Of a DNA stretch of 64,000 nucleotides, positions 22,567 through 31,978 are shown piece by piece. The notes below the pieces were generated by a model. It had not been told where the DNA came from and searched no databases. It was given only the letters and a program-made list of their open reading frames with translations. Positions within the stretch are counted from its first letter, which is position 1. Each line of letters begins with the position of its first letter. This stretch comes from Streptomyces xanthophaeus. Its GTDB lineage: Bacteria > Actinomycetota > Actinomycetes > Streptomycetales > Streptomycetaceae. Made by a program: the position numbers and the translations under genes. The stretch spans positions 1-64,000 of the forward strand of contig NZ_JOFT01000026.1 in assembly GCF_000725805.1 (NCBI RefSeq), in the 5' to 3' direction.

Positions 22567-23481
22567 TCAGTCCAGGCGCCGGGCCTCGGCCCCGGTCACC
22601 GGCTCGCCCGCCCGGACCCCGTGCAGGACGTGGGCGAGCACCTCGGCGCCGCGCACCACGCGCGGTCCGGGCCGGTTGAAGTAGGCGGGGCCGTCGAGGA
22701 CCCAGACCTGCCCGGCCCGTACCGCGGGCAGTTCGTCCCAGCCGGGGAGGGAGGTCAGCAGGTCACGCTCCCGGAGGGTCCGCTCGGGCGGGAATCCGCA
22801 GGGCAGGACCAGGACCACGTCCGGGCGGGCCGCGCGGACCGCGTCCCAGGTCATCGGCTCGGTGTGCTCCCCGGGCGCGGCCAGCAGCGGATCGCCCCCG
22901 GCGGCCGTGATCTGCTCGGGCACCCAGTGTCCGGCGGGCCACAGCGGGTCCAGCCACTCGATCGCCACCACCCGGGGCCGGGGCCGGCCCGCCGTGAGCC
23001 GGCGGACCTCGTCGAGGCGGGCGTGCAGCTGCGTACGCCGCCGCTCGGCCCGCTCCCGTACGCCCAGCAACTCCCCCACGGTGACCAGGCAGTCCAGGAC
23101 GTCGTCGAGGGTGCGCGGCTCCAGGCTGAGCACCCGGGGCCCGCCGTCCAGGACGCGGACCGCGCGGGAGACGCCCTCGTAGGACACCGCGCAGACCTCG
23201 CACAGGTCCTGGGTGAGGACGACGTCCGGTGCGAGGGCGGCGAGCGCCCCGGTGTCCAGGGTGTAGAGCGAGGAGCCGGAGTGCGCGGCCCCGCCCACGG
23301 CCTCGGAGATCTCCCGGCTGCTCAGCTCCTGCGCGTCGAACTCGGCCCGGGTGACCACCGGGACGGCGGCGACGGCCTGCGGCGGCCAGTCGCATTCGTG
23401 GGTGCGTCCGACCAGGTCGGCGGCCAGGCCGAGGTCGGCCACGAGGTCCGTGGCCGCCGGGAGCAGGGAGACGATGCGCAT
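22567..23481 (-). CDS. BtuF-like cobalamin-binding protein
   Basis: A 304-residue helical-backbone substrate-binding protein: [33 protein letters not shown] is the classic BtuF-like start; [17 protein letters not shown] and [16 protein letters not shown] follow. No signal peptide is visible, so it may act in the cytoplasm as a corrinoid-binding protein, as annotated for many actinobacterial homologues. No BtuCD genes are adjacent. A cobalamin riboswitch lies just upstream but reads away from it. Confidence 0.85.
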   Translation of the reverse strand: MRIVSLLPAATDLVADLGLAADLVGRTHECDWPPQAVAAVPVVTRAEFDAQELSSREISEAVGGAAHSGSSLYTLDTGALAALAPDVVLTQDLCEVCAVSYEGVSRAVRVLDGGPRVLSLEPRTLDDVLDCLVTVGELLGVRERAERRRTQLHARLDEVRRLTAGRPRPRVVAIEWLDPLWPAGHWVPEQITAAGGDPLLAAPGEHTEPMTWDAVRAARPDVVLVLPCGFPPERTLRERDLLTSLPGWDELPAVRAGQVWVLDGPAYFNRPGPRVVRGAEVLAHVLHGVRAGEPVTGAEARRLD

Positions 23482-23513
23482 GACCCGACTGTAGGCGCGC
23501 GGGAAGGCGGGGG

Positions 23514-23541
23514 TGGACTTACTAGGACGTCCAACTATATG
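23514..23541 (+). promoter_or_regulatory. Weak promoter candidate for the riboswitch-valine operon transcript
   Basis: TGGACT (23514-23519), 16-bp spacer, TATATG (23536-23541) would start transcription around 23548, just before the aptamer. An 8-bp palindrome GGACGTCC lies in the spacer. Confidence 0.35.
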
Positions 23542-23551
23542 TTCGTGGGCA

Positions 23552-23704
23552 AAGGTCCGCGGTGCAGGGAAGCCGGTGAGAAACCGGCACGGTCCCGCCA
23601 CTGTGACCGGGGAGTGTGCCGTCGTCCCCACGCCACTGACGAACGCCGTCGGGAAGGCGGGCGGCACGCGGGGATCCGGGAGTCAGGATACCGGCCGCGG
23701 AACG
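23552..23704 (+). promoter_or_regulatory. Cobalamin riboswitch upstream of the valine catabolism operon
   Basis: The plus strand carries all cobalamin aptamer blocks in order: GGGAAGCCGGTGAGAAACCGG, CCCGCCACTGTGACCGGG, GCCACTG, CGGGAAGGCG and finally GGGAGTCAGGATACCGG. P1 pairs CCGCGG near 23558 with CCGCGG near 23695-23700. It lies 200 bp upstream of the methylmalonate-semialdehyde dehydrogenase gene, an unusual target. Confidence 0.92.
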
Positions 23705-23738
23705 TTCCGTGTTGTCCACGAGGATGGAGCAGACACGC

Positions 23739-23810
23739 ATGGCACCGGTTTGTACCCACGACCCTGGTGATCCGGCGGAGCGCCCGCACACGCACGCGGC
23801 GCGCTCGTAG
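23739..23810 (+). CDS. Possible small ORF between riboswitch and mmsA
   Basis: ATG 23739 (or ATG 23724) opens a 23- to 28-residue peptide ending HTHAARS before TAG at 23808. GGAG lies 9 nt before ATG 23739. The peptide is His-rich at its end. It could be a leader peptide or a remnant of a lost B12-regulated gene; no family is recognised. Confidence 0.25.
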   Translation: MAPVCTHDPGDPAERPHTHAARS

Positions 23811-23903
23811 TTCTCACGGCCTTCCCCAGCGGCGCGCCCCACCGGGCACGTCCGCCGGTCCGCCGTGCCATCCCCGGATCCCACCTGACGAGAGCAGGCA
23901 ACC

Positions 23904-25403
23904 ATGGTCCGTGAACTCACCCATTTCATCGGCGGCAAGCACACGACGGGCACGTCCGGCCTGTTCGCCGACGTGTACGACCCCAACACCGGTTCGGTCC
24001 AGGCCCGCGTGCCGCTCGCGGGGCGCGCCGACACCGAGGCGGCCGTCGCGAACGCCGAGGAGGCCCAGGCCGGATGGGCGCAGTGGAACCCGCAGCGCCG
24101 CGCCCGCGTGCTGCTGCGCTTCCTCCAACTGGTGGAGAACGAACGGGACTCCCTGGCCCGGATGCTGTCCGCCGAGCACGGCAAGACGGTGGCCGACGCC
24201 CACGGAGACCTCCAACGCGGTCTGGAGGTCGTCGAGTTCGCCGCCGGGATCCCGCACCTGCTCAAGGGCGAGTTCACCGACAGCGCCGGCTCCGGGATCG
24301 ACGTGCACTCGCTGCGCTCGCCGCTCGGGGTGGTCGCCGGGATCACCCCCTTCAACTTCCCGGCCATGATCCCGCTGTGGCAGGCGGCACCCGCCCTGGC
24401 CTGCGGGAACGCCTTCGTCCTCAAGCCCTCCGAGCGGGACCCCTCGGTACCGCTGCGCCTCGCCGAGCTCTTCCTGGAGGCGGGTCTGCCGCCGGGCGTG
24501 CTCAATGTGGTCAACGGCGGCAAGGAGGCCGTCGACACCCTCCTGGAGGACCCCCGCGTCCAGGCCCTCGGCTTCGTCGGATCGACCCCGGTCGCGGCGT
24601 ACATCTACGCCACCGCCGCCGCGCACGGCAAGCGCGCCCAGTGCTTCGGCGGCGCCAAGAACCACATGATCGTGATGCCGGACGCCGACCTCGACCAGGC
24701 GGTGGACGCGCTGATCGGCGCCGGGTACGGCTCCGCGGGCGAACGCTGCATGGCCATCGCCGTCGCGGTGCCCGTCGGCGAGGAGACCGCGGACGCCCTC
24801 GTCGCGAAGCTGACGGAGCGGATCGCCGGCCTGCGCATCGGCCGCTCCGACGACCCGGAGGCCGACTTCGGGCCGCTGGTCAGCCGCGACGCCCTGGACC
24901 GGGTCAACCGCTACGTCGGCATCGGCCGGACAGAGGGCGCCGAACTCGTCGTGGACGGAAGGCAGTTCACCCTCCCCGGACACGAGGACGGCTATTTCGC
25001 GGGGGCCACCCTCTTCGACCGGGTCACCTCCTCGATGCGGATCTACCGCGAGGAGGTCTTCGGCCCGGTGCTGTGCGTCGTACGGGCCGCCGACTACGAG
25101 GAGGCACTGCGCCTGCCCACCGAGCACCCCTACGGCAACGGCGTGGCGATCTTCACCCGCGACGGGGACACCGCCCGCGACTTCACCCGTCGCGTGGGGG
25201 CCGGGATGGTGGGCGTCAACGTGCCGATCCCGGTCCCGGTGGCCTACCACACCTTCGGCGGGTGGAAGCGCTCCGGCTTCGGGGACCTGAACCAGCACGG
25301 ACCGGACTCCATCCGCTTCTACACCCGTACCAAGACCGTCACCTCGCGCTGGCCCTCCGGGGTCAAGGAAGGCGCGAGCTTCACCATCCCGACGATGGGA
25401 TGA
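23904..25403 (+). CDS. mmsA: CoA-acylating methylmalonate-semialdehyde dehydrogenase
   Basis: A 499-residue aldehyde dehydrogenase of the MmsA type: GVVAGITPFNFPAMIPLWQ, ALACGNAFVLKPSE, and GSAGERCMAIAVAV with catalytic Cys. It converts methylmalonate semialdehyde plus CoA to propionyl-CoA and CO2, the last step of distal valine breakdown. It heads a five-gene operon with overlapping stops and starts. The long leader contains a cobalamin riboswitch. Confidence 0.93.
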   Translation: MVRELTHFIGGKHTTGTSGLFADVYDPNTGSVQARVPLAGRADTEAAVANAEEAQAGWAQWNPQRRARVLLRFLQLVENERDSLARMLSAEHGKTVADAHGDLQRGLEVVEFAAGIPHLLKGEFTDSAGSGIDVHSLRSPLGVVAGITPFNFPAMIPLWQAAPALACGNAFVLKPSERDPSVPLRLAELFLEAGLPPGVLNVVNGGKEAVDTLLEDPRVQALGFVGSTPVAAYIYATAAAHGKRAQCFGGAKNHMIVMPDADLDQAVDALIGAGYGSAGERCMAIAVAVPVGEETADALVAKLTERIAGLRIGRSDDPEADFGPLVSRDALDRVNRYVGIGRTEGAELVVDGRQFTLPGHEDGYFAGATLFDRVTSSMRIYREEVFGPVLCVVRAADYEEALRLPTEHPYGNGVAIFTRDGDTARDFTRRVGAGMVGVNVPIPVPVAYHTFGGWKRSGFGDLNQHGPDSIRFYTRTKTVTSRWPSGVKEGASFTIPTMG

Positions 25404-26551
25404 GCGCCGTGAGCACCCTCACCGAGGACCAACTCGCGCTCGCCGAGGTCACCCTGGACTTCGCCCAGGAGCAGCTCGCCCCGCACGCCGTGGCCTGGGA
25501 CCGGGCCAAGCACTTCCCCGTCGACGTCATCCGCCGGGCCGCCTCGCTCGGCCTGGGCGGTGTCTACGTCCGCGAGGAGCACGGCGGTTCCGCACTCAGC
25601 CGCAGCGACGGGGTCCTGGTCTTCGAGACCCTGGCGACCGGCTGCCCCTCCATCGCCGGATACCTGTCCATCCACAACATGGTCGCCTGGATGATCGACC
25701 GCTACGGGGACGCCGCCCAGCGGGAACGCTGGCTCCCCGCGCTCTGCTCGGCCGACACCCTGGGCAGCTACTGCCTCACCGAACCCGGCGCCGGCTCCGA
25801 CGCGGGCGCCCTGTCCACCCGCGCCGAACGGGACGGCGGCCACTACGTCCTGAGCGGCGTGAAGCAGTTCATCTCCGGCGCCGGGACCTCCGGGGTCTAC
25901 ATCGTGATGGCGCGCACCGGGACGGCCGGCCCGGGCGGGATCTCCGCCTTCGTCGTCGAACCCACCGACCCCGGGGTGTCGTTCGGGCCGAACGAGCACA
26001 AGATGGGCTGGAACGCACAGCCCACCCGCCAGGTCGTCCTCGACGGGGTACGGATCCCCGCCGGCCGGCGGCTCGGCGCCGAGGGCGACGGCTTCCGCAT
26101 CGCCATGAACGGGCTCAACGGCGGCCGGCTGGGCATCGCCGCCTGCTCGCTGGGCGGCGCGCAGAGCGCCCTGGACCGCAGCCTGGCCCACCTCGCCGAC
26201 CGCGAGGCCTTCGGCGGGCGGCTCCTGGACGCCCAGGCGCTGCAGTTCCGGCTGGCCGACATGGCCACCGAACTGGCCGCCGCCCGGGCCCTGGTCCGCC
26301 AGGCCGCACACGCCCTGGACAGCGGTGATCCGCTGGCGCCGCGGCTGTGCGCCATGGCCAAGCGGTTCGCCACCGACACCGGGTACGCCGTCGCCGACCG
26401 CGCCCTCCAACTGCACGGCGGCTACGGCTACCTCAGCGAATACGGCATCGAGAAGATCGTCCGCGACCTTCGGGTCCACCAGATCCTGGAAGGAACCAAC
26501 GAGGTCATGCGCATCATCGTCGCCCGTGGACTGACGGAGAACCTGCGATGA
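25400..26551 (+). CDS. Isobutyryl-CoA dehydrogenase-like acyl-CoA dehydrogenase
   Basis: A 383-residue acyl-CoA dehydrogenase: SYCLTEPGAGSDAGAL (FAD/substrate motif), LHGGYGYLSEYGIEKIVRDLRVHQILEGTNEVMR with the C-terminal catalytic Glu. Gene context with MmsA, hydroxyisobutyryl-CoA hydrolase and hydroxyisobutyrate dehydrogenase points to isobutyryl-CoA as substrate. ATG 25400 overlaps the mmsA stop (ATGA). Confidence 0.92.
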   Translation: MSAVSTLTEDQLALAEVTLDFAQEQLAPHAVAWDRAKHFPVDVIRRAASLGLGGVYVREEHGGSALSRSDGVLVFETLATGCPSIAGYLSIHNMVAWMIDRYGDAAQRERWLPALCSADTLGSYCLTEPGAGSDAGALSTRAERDGGHYVLSGVKQFISGAGTSGVYIVMARTGTAGPGGISAFVVEPTDPGVSFGPNEHKMGWNAQPTRQVVLDGVRIPAGRRLGAEGDGFRIAMNGLNGGRLGIAACSLGGAQSALDRSLAHLADREAFGGRLLDAQALQFRLADMATELAAARALVRQAAHALDSGDPLAPRLCAMAKRFATDTGYAVADRALQLHGGYGYLSEYGIEKIVRDLRVHQILEGTNEVMRIIVARGLTENLR

Positions 26552-27624
26552 ACCACGAGGAGAGCGACCACGTCCTCCTGCACACCGACGGGCACGCCGC
26601 GTACGTGACCCTCGACCGCCCCGAGGCGCTCAACGCCCTGACCCGTCCCATGGTGCTCCGCATCGCCGGGGCGCTGGACGCCTGGGAACACGACCCGGCC
26701 GTGGCGACGGTCGTCATCGGCGGCGCCGGTGAACGCGGCCTGTGCGCCGGCGGTGACATCCGCGCCATCCACGCCGACGCGCGCAGCGGCGGCAGCGCCT
26801 CGGCGGAGTTCTGGCGCGACGAGTACCGCCTCAACGCGCGGATCGCCCGCTACCCCAAGCCGTACGTGGCCCTCATGGACGGCATCGTGATGGGCGGCGG
26901 GGTCGGGATCTCGGCCCACGGCACCGTACGGATCGTCACCGAACGCTCCCGCGTCGCCATGCCCGAGACCGGCATCGGCTTCGTCCCCGACGTCGGCGGC
27001 ACCTACCTGCTCGCGCTGGCGCCCGGGGAGCTCGGCACCCACCTGGCCCTGACGGGTGCGGCGGTCGGGGCGGCGGACGCGCTGCTGTGCGGCCTGGCCG
27101 ACCACTTCGTCCCCTCGGCCGCGCTGCCGGCCCTGACCCGGGAGCTGGCGACGCACTCCGTGCACGAGGTGCTGGAGCGGCACGTGGCCGCGCCGCCACC
27201 GGGTGAGCTCGCCGCTGCCCGCGAGTGGATCGACCACTGCTACGCGGCCGACACCGCCGAGGAGGTCCTGCGCCGGCTGCGGGCGACCGGGGTGCCCGCC
27301 GCGCAGGACGCCGCGGCCACCCTGCTGACGAAGTCCCCCACCGCGGTGAAGGTCACCCTGGCCGCGCTGCGCCGGGCCCGTCGCCTCGGCCCGCTGGAAC
27401 GGGTCCTGGAACAGGAGTACCGGGTCTCCCGGGCCGCCCTGTCCAGCCCCGACCTCGTCGAGGGCATCCGCGCCCAGGTCGTCGACAAGGACCGCGACCC
27501 CCGCTGGTCCCCCGCCACGCTGGAGGAGGTCGGCGCGGCGGACGTGGACCGGTTCTTCGCCCCGCTCGGCGAGCACGAGCTGCGCCTCGCCGGATCCGCA
27601 TCGTCTCCGGAGGTCGCCTGGTGA
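26548..27624 (+). CDS. 3-hydroxyisobutyryl-CoA hydrolase
   Basis: A 358-residue crotonase-fold protein longer than enoyl-CoA hydratases, as expected for HIBCH. Key parts: [12 protein letters not shown] (oxyanion hole), [35 protein letters not shown] with catalytic Glu/Asp, and the C-terminal extension with [29 protein letters not shown]. It releases free 3-hydroxyisobutyrate from its CoA ester. ATGA overlap with the gene before; GTGA overlap with the next. Confidence 0.93.
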   Translation: MNHEESDHVLLHTDGHAAYVTLDRPEALNALTRPMVLRIAGALDAWEHDPAVATVVIGGAGERGLCAGGDIRAIHADARSGGSASAEFWRDEYRLNARIARYPKPYVALMDGIVMGGGVGISAHGTVRIVTERSRVAMPETGIGFVPDVGGTYLLALAPGELGTHLALTGAAVGAADALLCGLADHFVPSAALPALTRELATHSVHEVLERHVAAPPPGELAAAREWIDHCYAADTAEEVLRRLRATGVPAAQDAAATLLTKSPTAVKVTLAALRRARRLGPLERVLEQEYRVSRAALSSPDLVEGIRAQVVDKDRDPRWSPATLEEVGAADVDRFFAPLGEHELRLAGSASSPEVAW

Positions 27625-28523
27625 CCGGTACCGTCGCATTCATCGGGCTCGGCCACATGGGCGGCCCGATGGCCGCCAACCTGGCCCGGGCCGGCCATCG
27701 CGTGCTCGGCTTCGACCTCGTACCGGAGCTGCTGGCGGCCGCCGCGGCCACGGGCGTGGAGCCTGCCGCCTCGGCCACCGCCGCGGCCGCCGACGCCGAC
27801 GTGGTGGTCACCATGCTGCCGGCCGGAGCCCACGTCCTCGCCCTGTACCGGGAACAGGGGCTGCTCGCCGCCGCCCCGCCCGGCACCCTGTTCGTCGACT
27901 GCTCCACCATCGACGTGGCCGACGCCCGTACGGCGCACGAGGCGGCCGTCGCGGCCGGGCACCGGGCGCTGGACGCACCGGTGTCCGGCGGGGTGACGGG
28001 CGCCGAGGCCGCCACGCTCACCTTCATGGCGGGCGGCGGGGAGGCCGAGTTCGCCGCGGCCCGGCCGCTGCTGGACGTGATGGGCAGGAAGGCCGTGCAC
28101 TGCGGCGCCGCGGGCGCCGGGCAGGCCGCGAAGATCTGCAACAACATGATCCTCGCCGTGTCGATGATCGGCGTCAGCGAGGCCTTCGTGCTGGCCGAGA
28201 GCCTCGGCCTGGACCACCAGGCCCTCTACGACGTGGCCTCCACCGCGTCGGGCCAGTGCTGGGCGCTGACCGTCAACTGCCCCGTGCCCGGACCGGTCCC
28301 GGCCAGTCCCGCCAACCGGGAGTACCGTCCCGGCTTCGCGGCGCCCCTGATGGCCAAGGACCTCGCCCTCGCGGCCGGCGCCCTGCGGGCCGGCGGGGTC
28401 GATGCGCCGCTGGGGCTCAAGGCAGCCGAGATGTACGCCGCATTCGCCGAGGGCGAGGGCGCCCGGCTGGACTTCTCGGCCATCGTCCGCACCCTCCGAC
28501 CGCAGAACGGGAAGCCCGCATGA
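27621..28523 (+). CDS. mmsB: 3-hydroxyisobutyrate dehydrogenase
   Basis: A 300-residue beta-hydroxyacid dehydrogenase: [23 protein letters not shown] (NAD fold and family signature), [22 protein letters not shown], and [15 protein letters not shown] with the catalytic Lys. It oxidises 3-hydroxyisobutyrate to methylmalonate semialdehyde, feeding MmsA. GTG 27621 overlaps the preceding stop. Confidence 0.93.
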   Translation: MTGTVAFIGLGHMGGPMAANLARAGHRVLGFDLVPELLAAAAATGVEPAASATAAAADADVVVTMLPAGAHVLALYREQGLLAAAPPGTLFVDCSTIDVADARTAHEAAVAAGHRALDAPVSGGVTGAEAATLTFMAGGGEAEFAAARPLLDVMGRKAVHCGAAGAGQAAKICNNMILAVSMIGVSEAFVLAESLGLDHQALYDVASTASGQCWALTVNCPVPGPVPASPANREYRPGFAAPLMAKDLALAAGALRAGGVDAPLGLKAAEMYAAFAEGEGARLDFSAIVRTLRPQNGKPA

Positions 28524-29293
28524 CCTACGAGACGATCCTGCTGGAGCGCAAGGGCCGCGTGGCCCTGCTGACCCTCGACCGGCCCGAAGCCCTCAATGCC
28601 CTCAACCTCCAGGTCATGACCGAGGTCGTGGCCGCCGTGGAGGAACTGGACCGGGACCCGGAGGTGGGCTGCATCGTCCTCACCGGGTCCGCGAAGGCCT
28701 TCGCGGCGGGCGCGGACATCAAGGAGATGCGCCCGCAGAGCTACATGGACATGTACCTCTCGGACTGGTTCACCGCCTGGGACCGCCTCGGCCAGGTCCG
28801 TACGCCCACGCTCGCCGCGGTCGGCGGCTACGCGCTGGGCGGCGGCTGTGAACTGGCCATGCTCTGCGACATCCTCCTCGCGGCCGACACCGCGAAGTTC
28901 GGACAGCCGGAGATCAAGCTGGGTGTCATCCCCGGCATCGGCGGCTCCCAGCGGCTCACCCGCGCCGTGGGCAAGGCCAAGGCGATGGAACTGTGCCTGA
29001 CCGGCCGCACCATGGGGGCCGAGGAGGCCGAACGGGCCGGTCTGGTCTCCCGGATCGTCCCGGCCGGGGACCTGCTCACGGAGGCCCTCGCCGTGGCCGA
29101 GACCGTCGCCGGGATGTCGAAGCCCGTCGCGATGATGGCCAAGGAGGCCGTGAACCGGGCCTTCGAGACCACCCTCACCGAAGGCGTCCGCTTCGAACGC
29201 CGCCTGTTCCACGCGGTGTTCGCCACCGCCGACCAGAAGGAGGGCATGTCCGCCTTCGTGGACAAGCGTCCGCCGCACTTCACCCACGGCTGA
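28520..29293 (+). CDS. Enoyl-CoA hydratase
   Basis: A 257-residue crotonase: [10 protein letters not shown] and [22 protein letters not shown] (first catalytic Glu), [23 protein letters not shown] (second Glu). It hydrates methacrylyl-CoA to 3-hydroxyisobutyryl-CoA, completing the pathway. ATG 28520 overlaps the mmsB stop. It is last in the operon, followed by a hairpin. Confidence 0.93.
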   Translation: MTYETILLERKGRVALLTLDRPEALNALNLQVMTEVVAAVEELDRDPEVGCIVLTGSAKAFAAGADIKEMRPQSYMDMYLSDWFTAWDRLGQVRTPTLAAVGGYALGGGCELAMLCDILLAADTAKFGQPEIKLGVIPGIGGSQRLTRAVGKAKAMELCLTGRTMGAEEAERAGLVSRIVPAGDLLTEALAVAETVAGMSKPVAMMAKEAVNRAFETTLTEGVRFERRLFHAVFATADQKEGMSAFVDKRPPHFTHG

Positions 29294-29305
29294 CCGGGTC
29301 AGGAA

Positions 29306-29340
29306 CGCCGGGGGTAGCCTCGTGCGGGCTGCCCCCGGCG
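29306..29340 (+). terminator. Hairpin after the valine operon
   Basis: A stem of 13-14 bp (29306-29319 with 29327-29340, one G-T pair) lies 12 bp after the enoyl-CoA hydratase stop. Confidence 0.65.
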
Positions 29341-29377
29341 GGGCCGTCAGGACCGAACACCCCCTACCGGAGCCGCG

Positions 29378-30076
29378 GTGGCCATGGAACCCTCGACCTT
29401 TTCCGCACCCGACGTACGCCTGGCACGCCTCGCCGGCGCGGTCGGCCTCCCGGCCACGTGGCCCCCGACCGAGGAGCACCTCGACGGCCTCGCGGACCGG
29501 ACCGGGCTGCGCGCCCACGACCTCCTGCTCGTCGCGGACCTCCCCGTACCCGAGACCGCGTGGCTCTTCGACTCGTATGCCGGCGCGTCCAGTTCCCTGG
29601 TGTCGCGCTCACTCGCCCTGCCCGCACCGGGCCGGCAACGGCTGCGTACCCGTGCACGGTCCCTGACCGCGCCGACGGGCACGCTCGCGCCTTGGGAGCC
29701 CCGCCCGTACGAGCAGTACCCGCCGGGCTTCGGCTCGCTCCTCCTTCGGATGCTCGCGCTCCGCAACCTGAACTGGTCGGGGACGGCCAAGGCGATGTGC
29801 CTGATGTCCGGTGTCTGCAAGGCGGCTTCGACCATCGGCGCGGTGGGGCGGGGCGTCAAGCCGCTCGATGCGGAGCTGCTCGACGGCTTCGCGGCGACGC
29901 TCGGCGTACCGGTGGCCGTGCTGGCCGAGCTGACCGGCGTCCGCCCGTCGGCGCAGAGCCGCGCGCTCACACCCGAGGTGACCGACACGGCCGCACTGGT
30001 CTGGGAGATCCGGCAGCTGACCGGGGAGCAGGAACGCCTGCTCACCGAGTACGCCGAGGAGTTGGGCGGGCAGTGA
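29378..30076 (+). CDS. XRE-like DNA-binding protein, unknown role
   Basis: A 232-residue protein. Residues from about 115 to 200 (FGSLLLRMLALRNLNWSGTAKAMCL, then SASTIG-like KAASTIGAVGRGVKPLDAELL, then FAATLGVPVAVLAELTGV) look like a helix-turn-helix followed by a short helical region, as in small actinobacterial XRE-type regulators. The N-terminal 100 residues show no known domain. A stand-alone gene ending at a shared terminator. GTG 29378 is two codons upstream of an ATG. Confidence 0.6.
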   Translation: MAMEPSTFSAPDVRLARLAGAVGLPATWPPTEEHLDGLADRTGLRAHDLLLVADLPVPETAWLFDSYAGASSSLVSRSLALPAPGRQRLRTRARSLTAPTGTLAPWEPRPYEQYPPGFGSLLLRMLALRNLNWSGTAKAMCLMSGVCKAASTIGAVGRGVKPLDAELLDGFAATLGVPVAVLAELTGVRPSAQSRALTPEVTDTAALVWEIRQLTGEQERLLTEYAEELGGQ

Positions 30077-30088
30077 TGCCGTCGGGGG

Positions 30089-30124
30089 CCGGGTGCGGGT
30101 CCCGTGGGCGGGGCCCGCACCCGG
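30089..30124. terminator. Bidirectional hairpin between convergent genes
   Basis: An 11-bp perfect stem CCGGGTGCGGG / CCCGCACCCGG with a 14-nt loop lies between the XRE-like gene and the transcobalamin-like gene. Confidence 0.6.
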
Positions 30125-30130
30125 TGGGGG

Positions 30131-31543
30131 TCAGGCGCCCCAGCGCAGGGCGATGGTGTCGCCCACGTTGATCACCTTGTTGCGCGCGGCGCCCGCGAAG
30201 GCGGAGCCGTCGACGCTGACCTTCCAGGTGTTCGCGCCGCTGTTGGCCTTGCCGTTGACGGCGGTGACGGTGCCGGTGCCCGAGGCGGGGGTCACGCTCG
30301 TGACGCAGCCCGCCGGGGTGGCGCCGGTGGTCGCCGCGTTCAGCACGTCGCCGAGGGTGGTGGTCGTACCGGTCGGGGTGAAGGCGACGGAGCAGACCTT
30401 CAGGCTCCCGGCGCCGTCGTCCACGGTGAGGGCCAGCTTGGTGGCCGTACCGGCGGTGAAGGCGGACTGGGCCACCCACTGCGGGGCGCCGGGGGTGACC
30501 GGGACCGGCGGGGCAGCCGTGAAGCCGCCGCCGACCACGGCGCGCAGCGCGTCGATGGAGGCGTAGGCGGAGGGGACGGTGTCGGCCGGCTTGTACTTGA
30601 AGCCGCCGGCGGGGTTGTACTGGTTGGCGATCAGGAAGTCGACGGGGGTCTTCCCGAGTCCGGTGACGAAGTCGCCGGTCTGGGGGTTGATGCCGCAGGC
30701 GTTGAGTCCGGCCACGCCCCATCCGTTGGAGCTGGTGTTGACCCCGTAGAGCGAGTTGAAGGCACCGGAGTTGTTGACCAGCTTGCCCTTGAGGAAGTTC
30801 TTGGCCTGGACGACGTCGGCGTCGGTGTGGGGCACGCCGGACACGCACAGGGCGGCCATGGCGGCGCCCGTCATGTCGACGTCGCTCGCCGAGCTGAGCG
30901 CGGTGGGGTTGCCCTCGGCCTTGCTGAAGGTCCAGCCGCCGTCGTTGTGCTGGTTGGCGCGGATGCGGGTGACCATGGAGTCGGTGAGCGCCTGCGGGAC
31001 GCGGGCTCCGCCGGCCTGGGTCTTGGCCCCTCCGAGGGACAGGGCCGCGAAGACGGTTCCGTTGAAGTTGCCGGACGGGCCGAAGTACCCGGCCTCGGCG
31101 GTCTGCCAGTAGCTGTAGACCTGCGCGATCAGGTTGCGGGAATCCGAGACGCGGGCCGGGTCGATGCCCGCGGCGTACGCGTTCAGTGCGGCGCGCTCGT
31201 AGTCGGTGACGACCGGGGTGGCCGACGGCCAGGAGGGCGTGGAGAGCAGGTTGCGGTAGACGGTACGGGCGTTCTTCGTCGTGTCACCGCCCGGGGCCAC
31301 GTCGACGACGGCCGTACCGGCGGCGGCGAAGGTGCTGAACGCCCACTCGTTGGACAGCCCGGCCCCGGCGTACGAACCGTCCGCGGCCTGGAGCGACTTG
31401 AGGTAGGCGATGCCGTTGGTCTTGGAGGTGGCTATCTGCGCGGGGCTGGAGGTCGCGGAGGCGGGCAGCGCGGTGAGGGCGAAGGCACCGAGCGCGGCGG
31501 GCACCGCGAGCGCGAGGCGGCGGGGGGTACGGGTACGGGACAT
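30131..31543 (-). CDS. Secreted transcobalamin/intrinsic-factor-like cobalamin-binding protein
   Basis: A 470-residue exported protein. Signal peptide 1-30 (ends LPASA). Residues about 35-350 hold terpenoid-cyclase/prenyltransferase-type helix repeats (NGIAYLKSLQAADGSYAG, ANQHNDGGWTFS, IANQYNPAGGFKY). Residues about 365-470 form a small beta domain of the DUF4430 type (KVCSVAFTPTGTT, then NTWKVSVDGSAFAG, NVGDTIALRWGA). This order matches mammalian intrinsic factor and transcobalamin. There is no membrane or wall anchor, so it is probably released. A cobalamin riboswitch precedes it; it is divergent from an ECF transporter operon. B12 binding is inferred. Confidence 0.85.
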   Translation of the reverse strand: MSRTRTPRRLALAVPAALGAFALTALPASATSSPAQIATSKTNGIAYLKSLQAADGSYAGAGLSNEWAFSTFAAAGTAVVDVAPGGDTTKNARTVYRNLLSTPSWPSATPVVTDYERAALNAYAAGIDPARVSDSRNLIAQVYSYWQTAEAGYFGPSGNFNGTVFAALSLGGAKTQAGGARVPQALTDSMVTRIRANQHNDGGWTFSKAEGNPTALSSASDVDMTGAAMAALCVSGVPHTDADVVQAKNFLKGKLVNNSGAFNSLYGVNTSSNGWGVAGLNACGINPQTGDFVTGLGKTPVDFLIANQYNPAGGFKYKPADTVPSAYASIDALRAVVGGGFTAAPPVPVTPGAPQWVAQSAFTAGTATKLALTVDDGAGSLKVCSVAFTPTGTTTTLGDVLNAATTGATPAGCVTSVTPASGTGTVTAVNGKANSGANTWKVSVDGSAFAGAARNKVINVGDTIALRWGA

Positions 31544-31560
31544 GGCCTGCTCCTGGAATC

Positions 31561-31581
31561 GGCGGACGCCGGCCGTCCGCC
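31561..31581 (-). terminator. Hairpin before the transcobalamin-like gene (riboswitch output)
   Basis: GGCGGACG / CGTCCGCC, 8-bp stem, 5-nt loop, lies a few bases upstream of the AGGAG ribosome site (31549-31554) of the gene at 31543. It could serve as terminator or occlude initiation. Confidence 0.4.
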
Positions 31582-31664
31582 GCGCCGCCGCGGCCCGGGG
31601 GGACGTGGCGGGGCAGGGCGGGACCGCCGTCCGGAACGCGTGGTACGGCTTCCTGTACTGCATC

Positions 31665-31775
31665 GCCGTATGGGCATTCGGGCTCGGAAGCGGCTCCTGC
31701 CGTCCCACACCGTTGCGCGTCAGCTCCGGCTTCTCACCGGATTCCCCCACCTGGCAGCCCAGGACGCTACCCCAG
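31665..31775 (-). promoter_or_regulatory. Cobalamin riboswitch upstream of the transcobalamin-like gene
   Basis: The minus strand reads GGGGGAATCCGGTGAGAAGCC, GGAGCTGACGCGCAACGGT and a 3' block GAGCCCGAATGCC. These match the core of the shorter cobalamin aptamer class found in actinobacteria and resemble the plus-strand aptamer 100 bp away. Limits are approximate. Confidence 0.8.
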
Positions 31776-31889
31776 TGATCATGGGTCCGCCAGCGGCCCC
31801 GGTCGAGGTCCGCTGGAGGGCTTCGCGGTGAGACGCAGGCCACCTTGACGGCCTGTTCCGATCCGTGTTCCATTCCCGCTGACAAGCAA

Positions 31890-31978
31890 TCAGCACCAGG
31901 GGAAGCCGGTCGAAGTCCGGCGCTGACCCGCAACCGTAGGCCCGGCAACCGCCGGGCAAGTCGGAACACCTGGCGCGC
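31890..31978 (+). promoter_or_regulatory. Cobalamin riboswitch upstream of the ECF transporter operon
   Basis: The plus strand reads CAGGGGAAGCCGGTCGAAGTC, CGCTGACCCGCAACCGTAGG, a GC-rich arm, and AAGTCGGAACACCTGGCG, with CCAGG/CCTGG closing P1. This is a strong match to the cobalamin aptamer core. A 7-bp hairpin follows at 31995-32016 as possible output element. Confidence 0.92.

Noticed and set aside
30131..31543. Terpene cyclase/prenyltransferase enzyme
   Set aside because: Signal peptide, lack of DxDD or DCTAE catalytic motifs, C-terminal DUF4430-like domain and riboswitch favour a cobalamin-binding protein.
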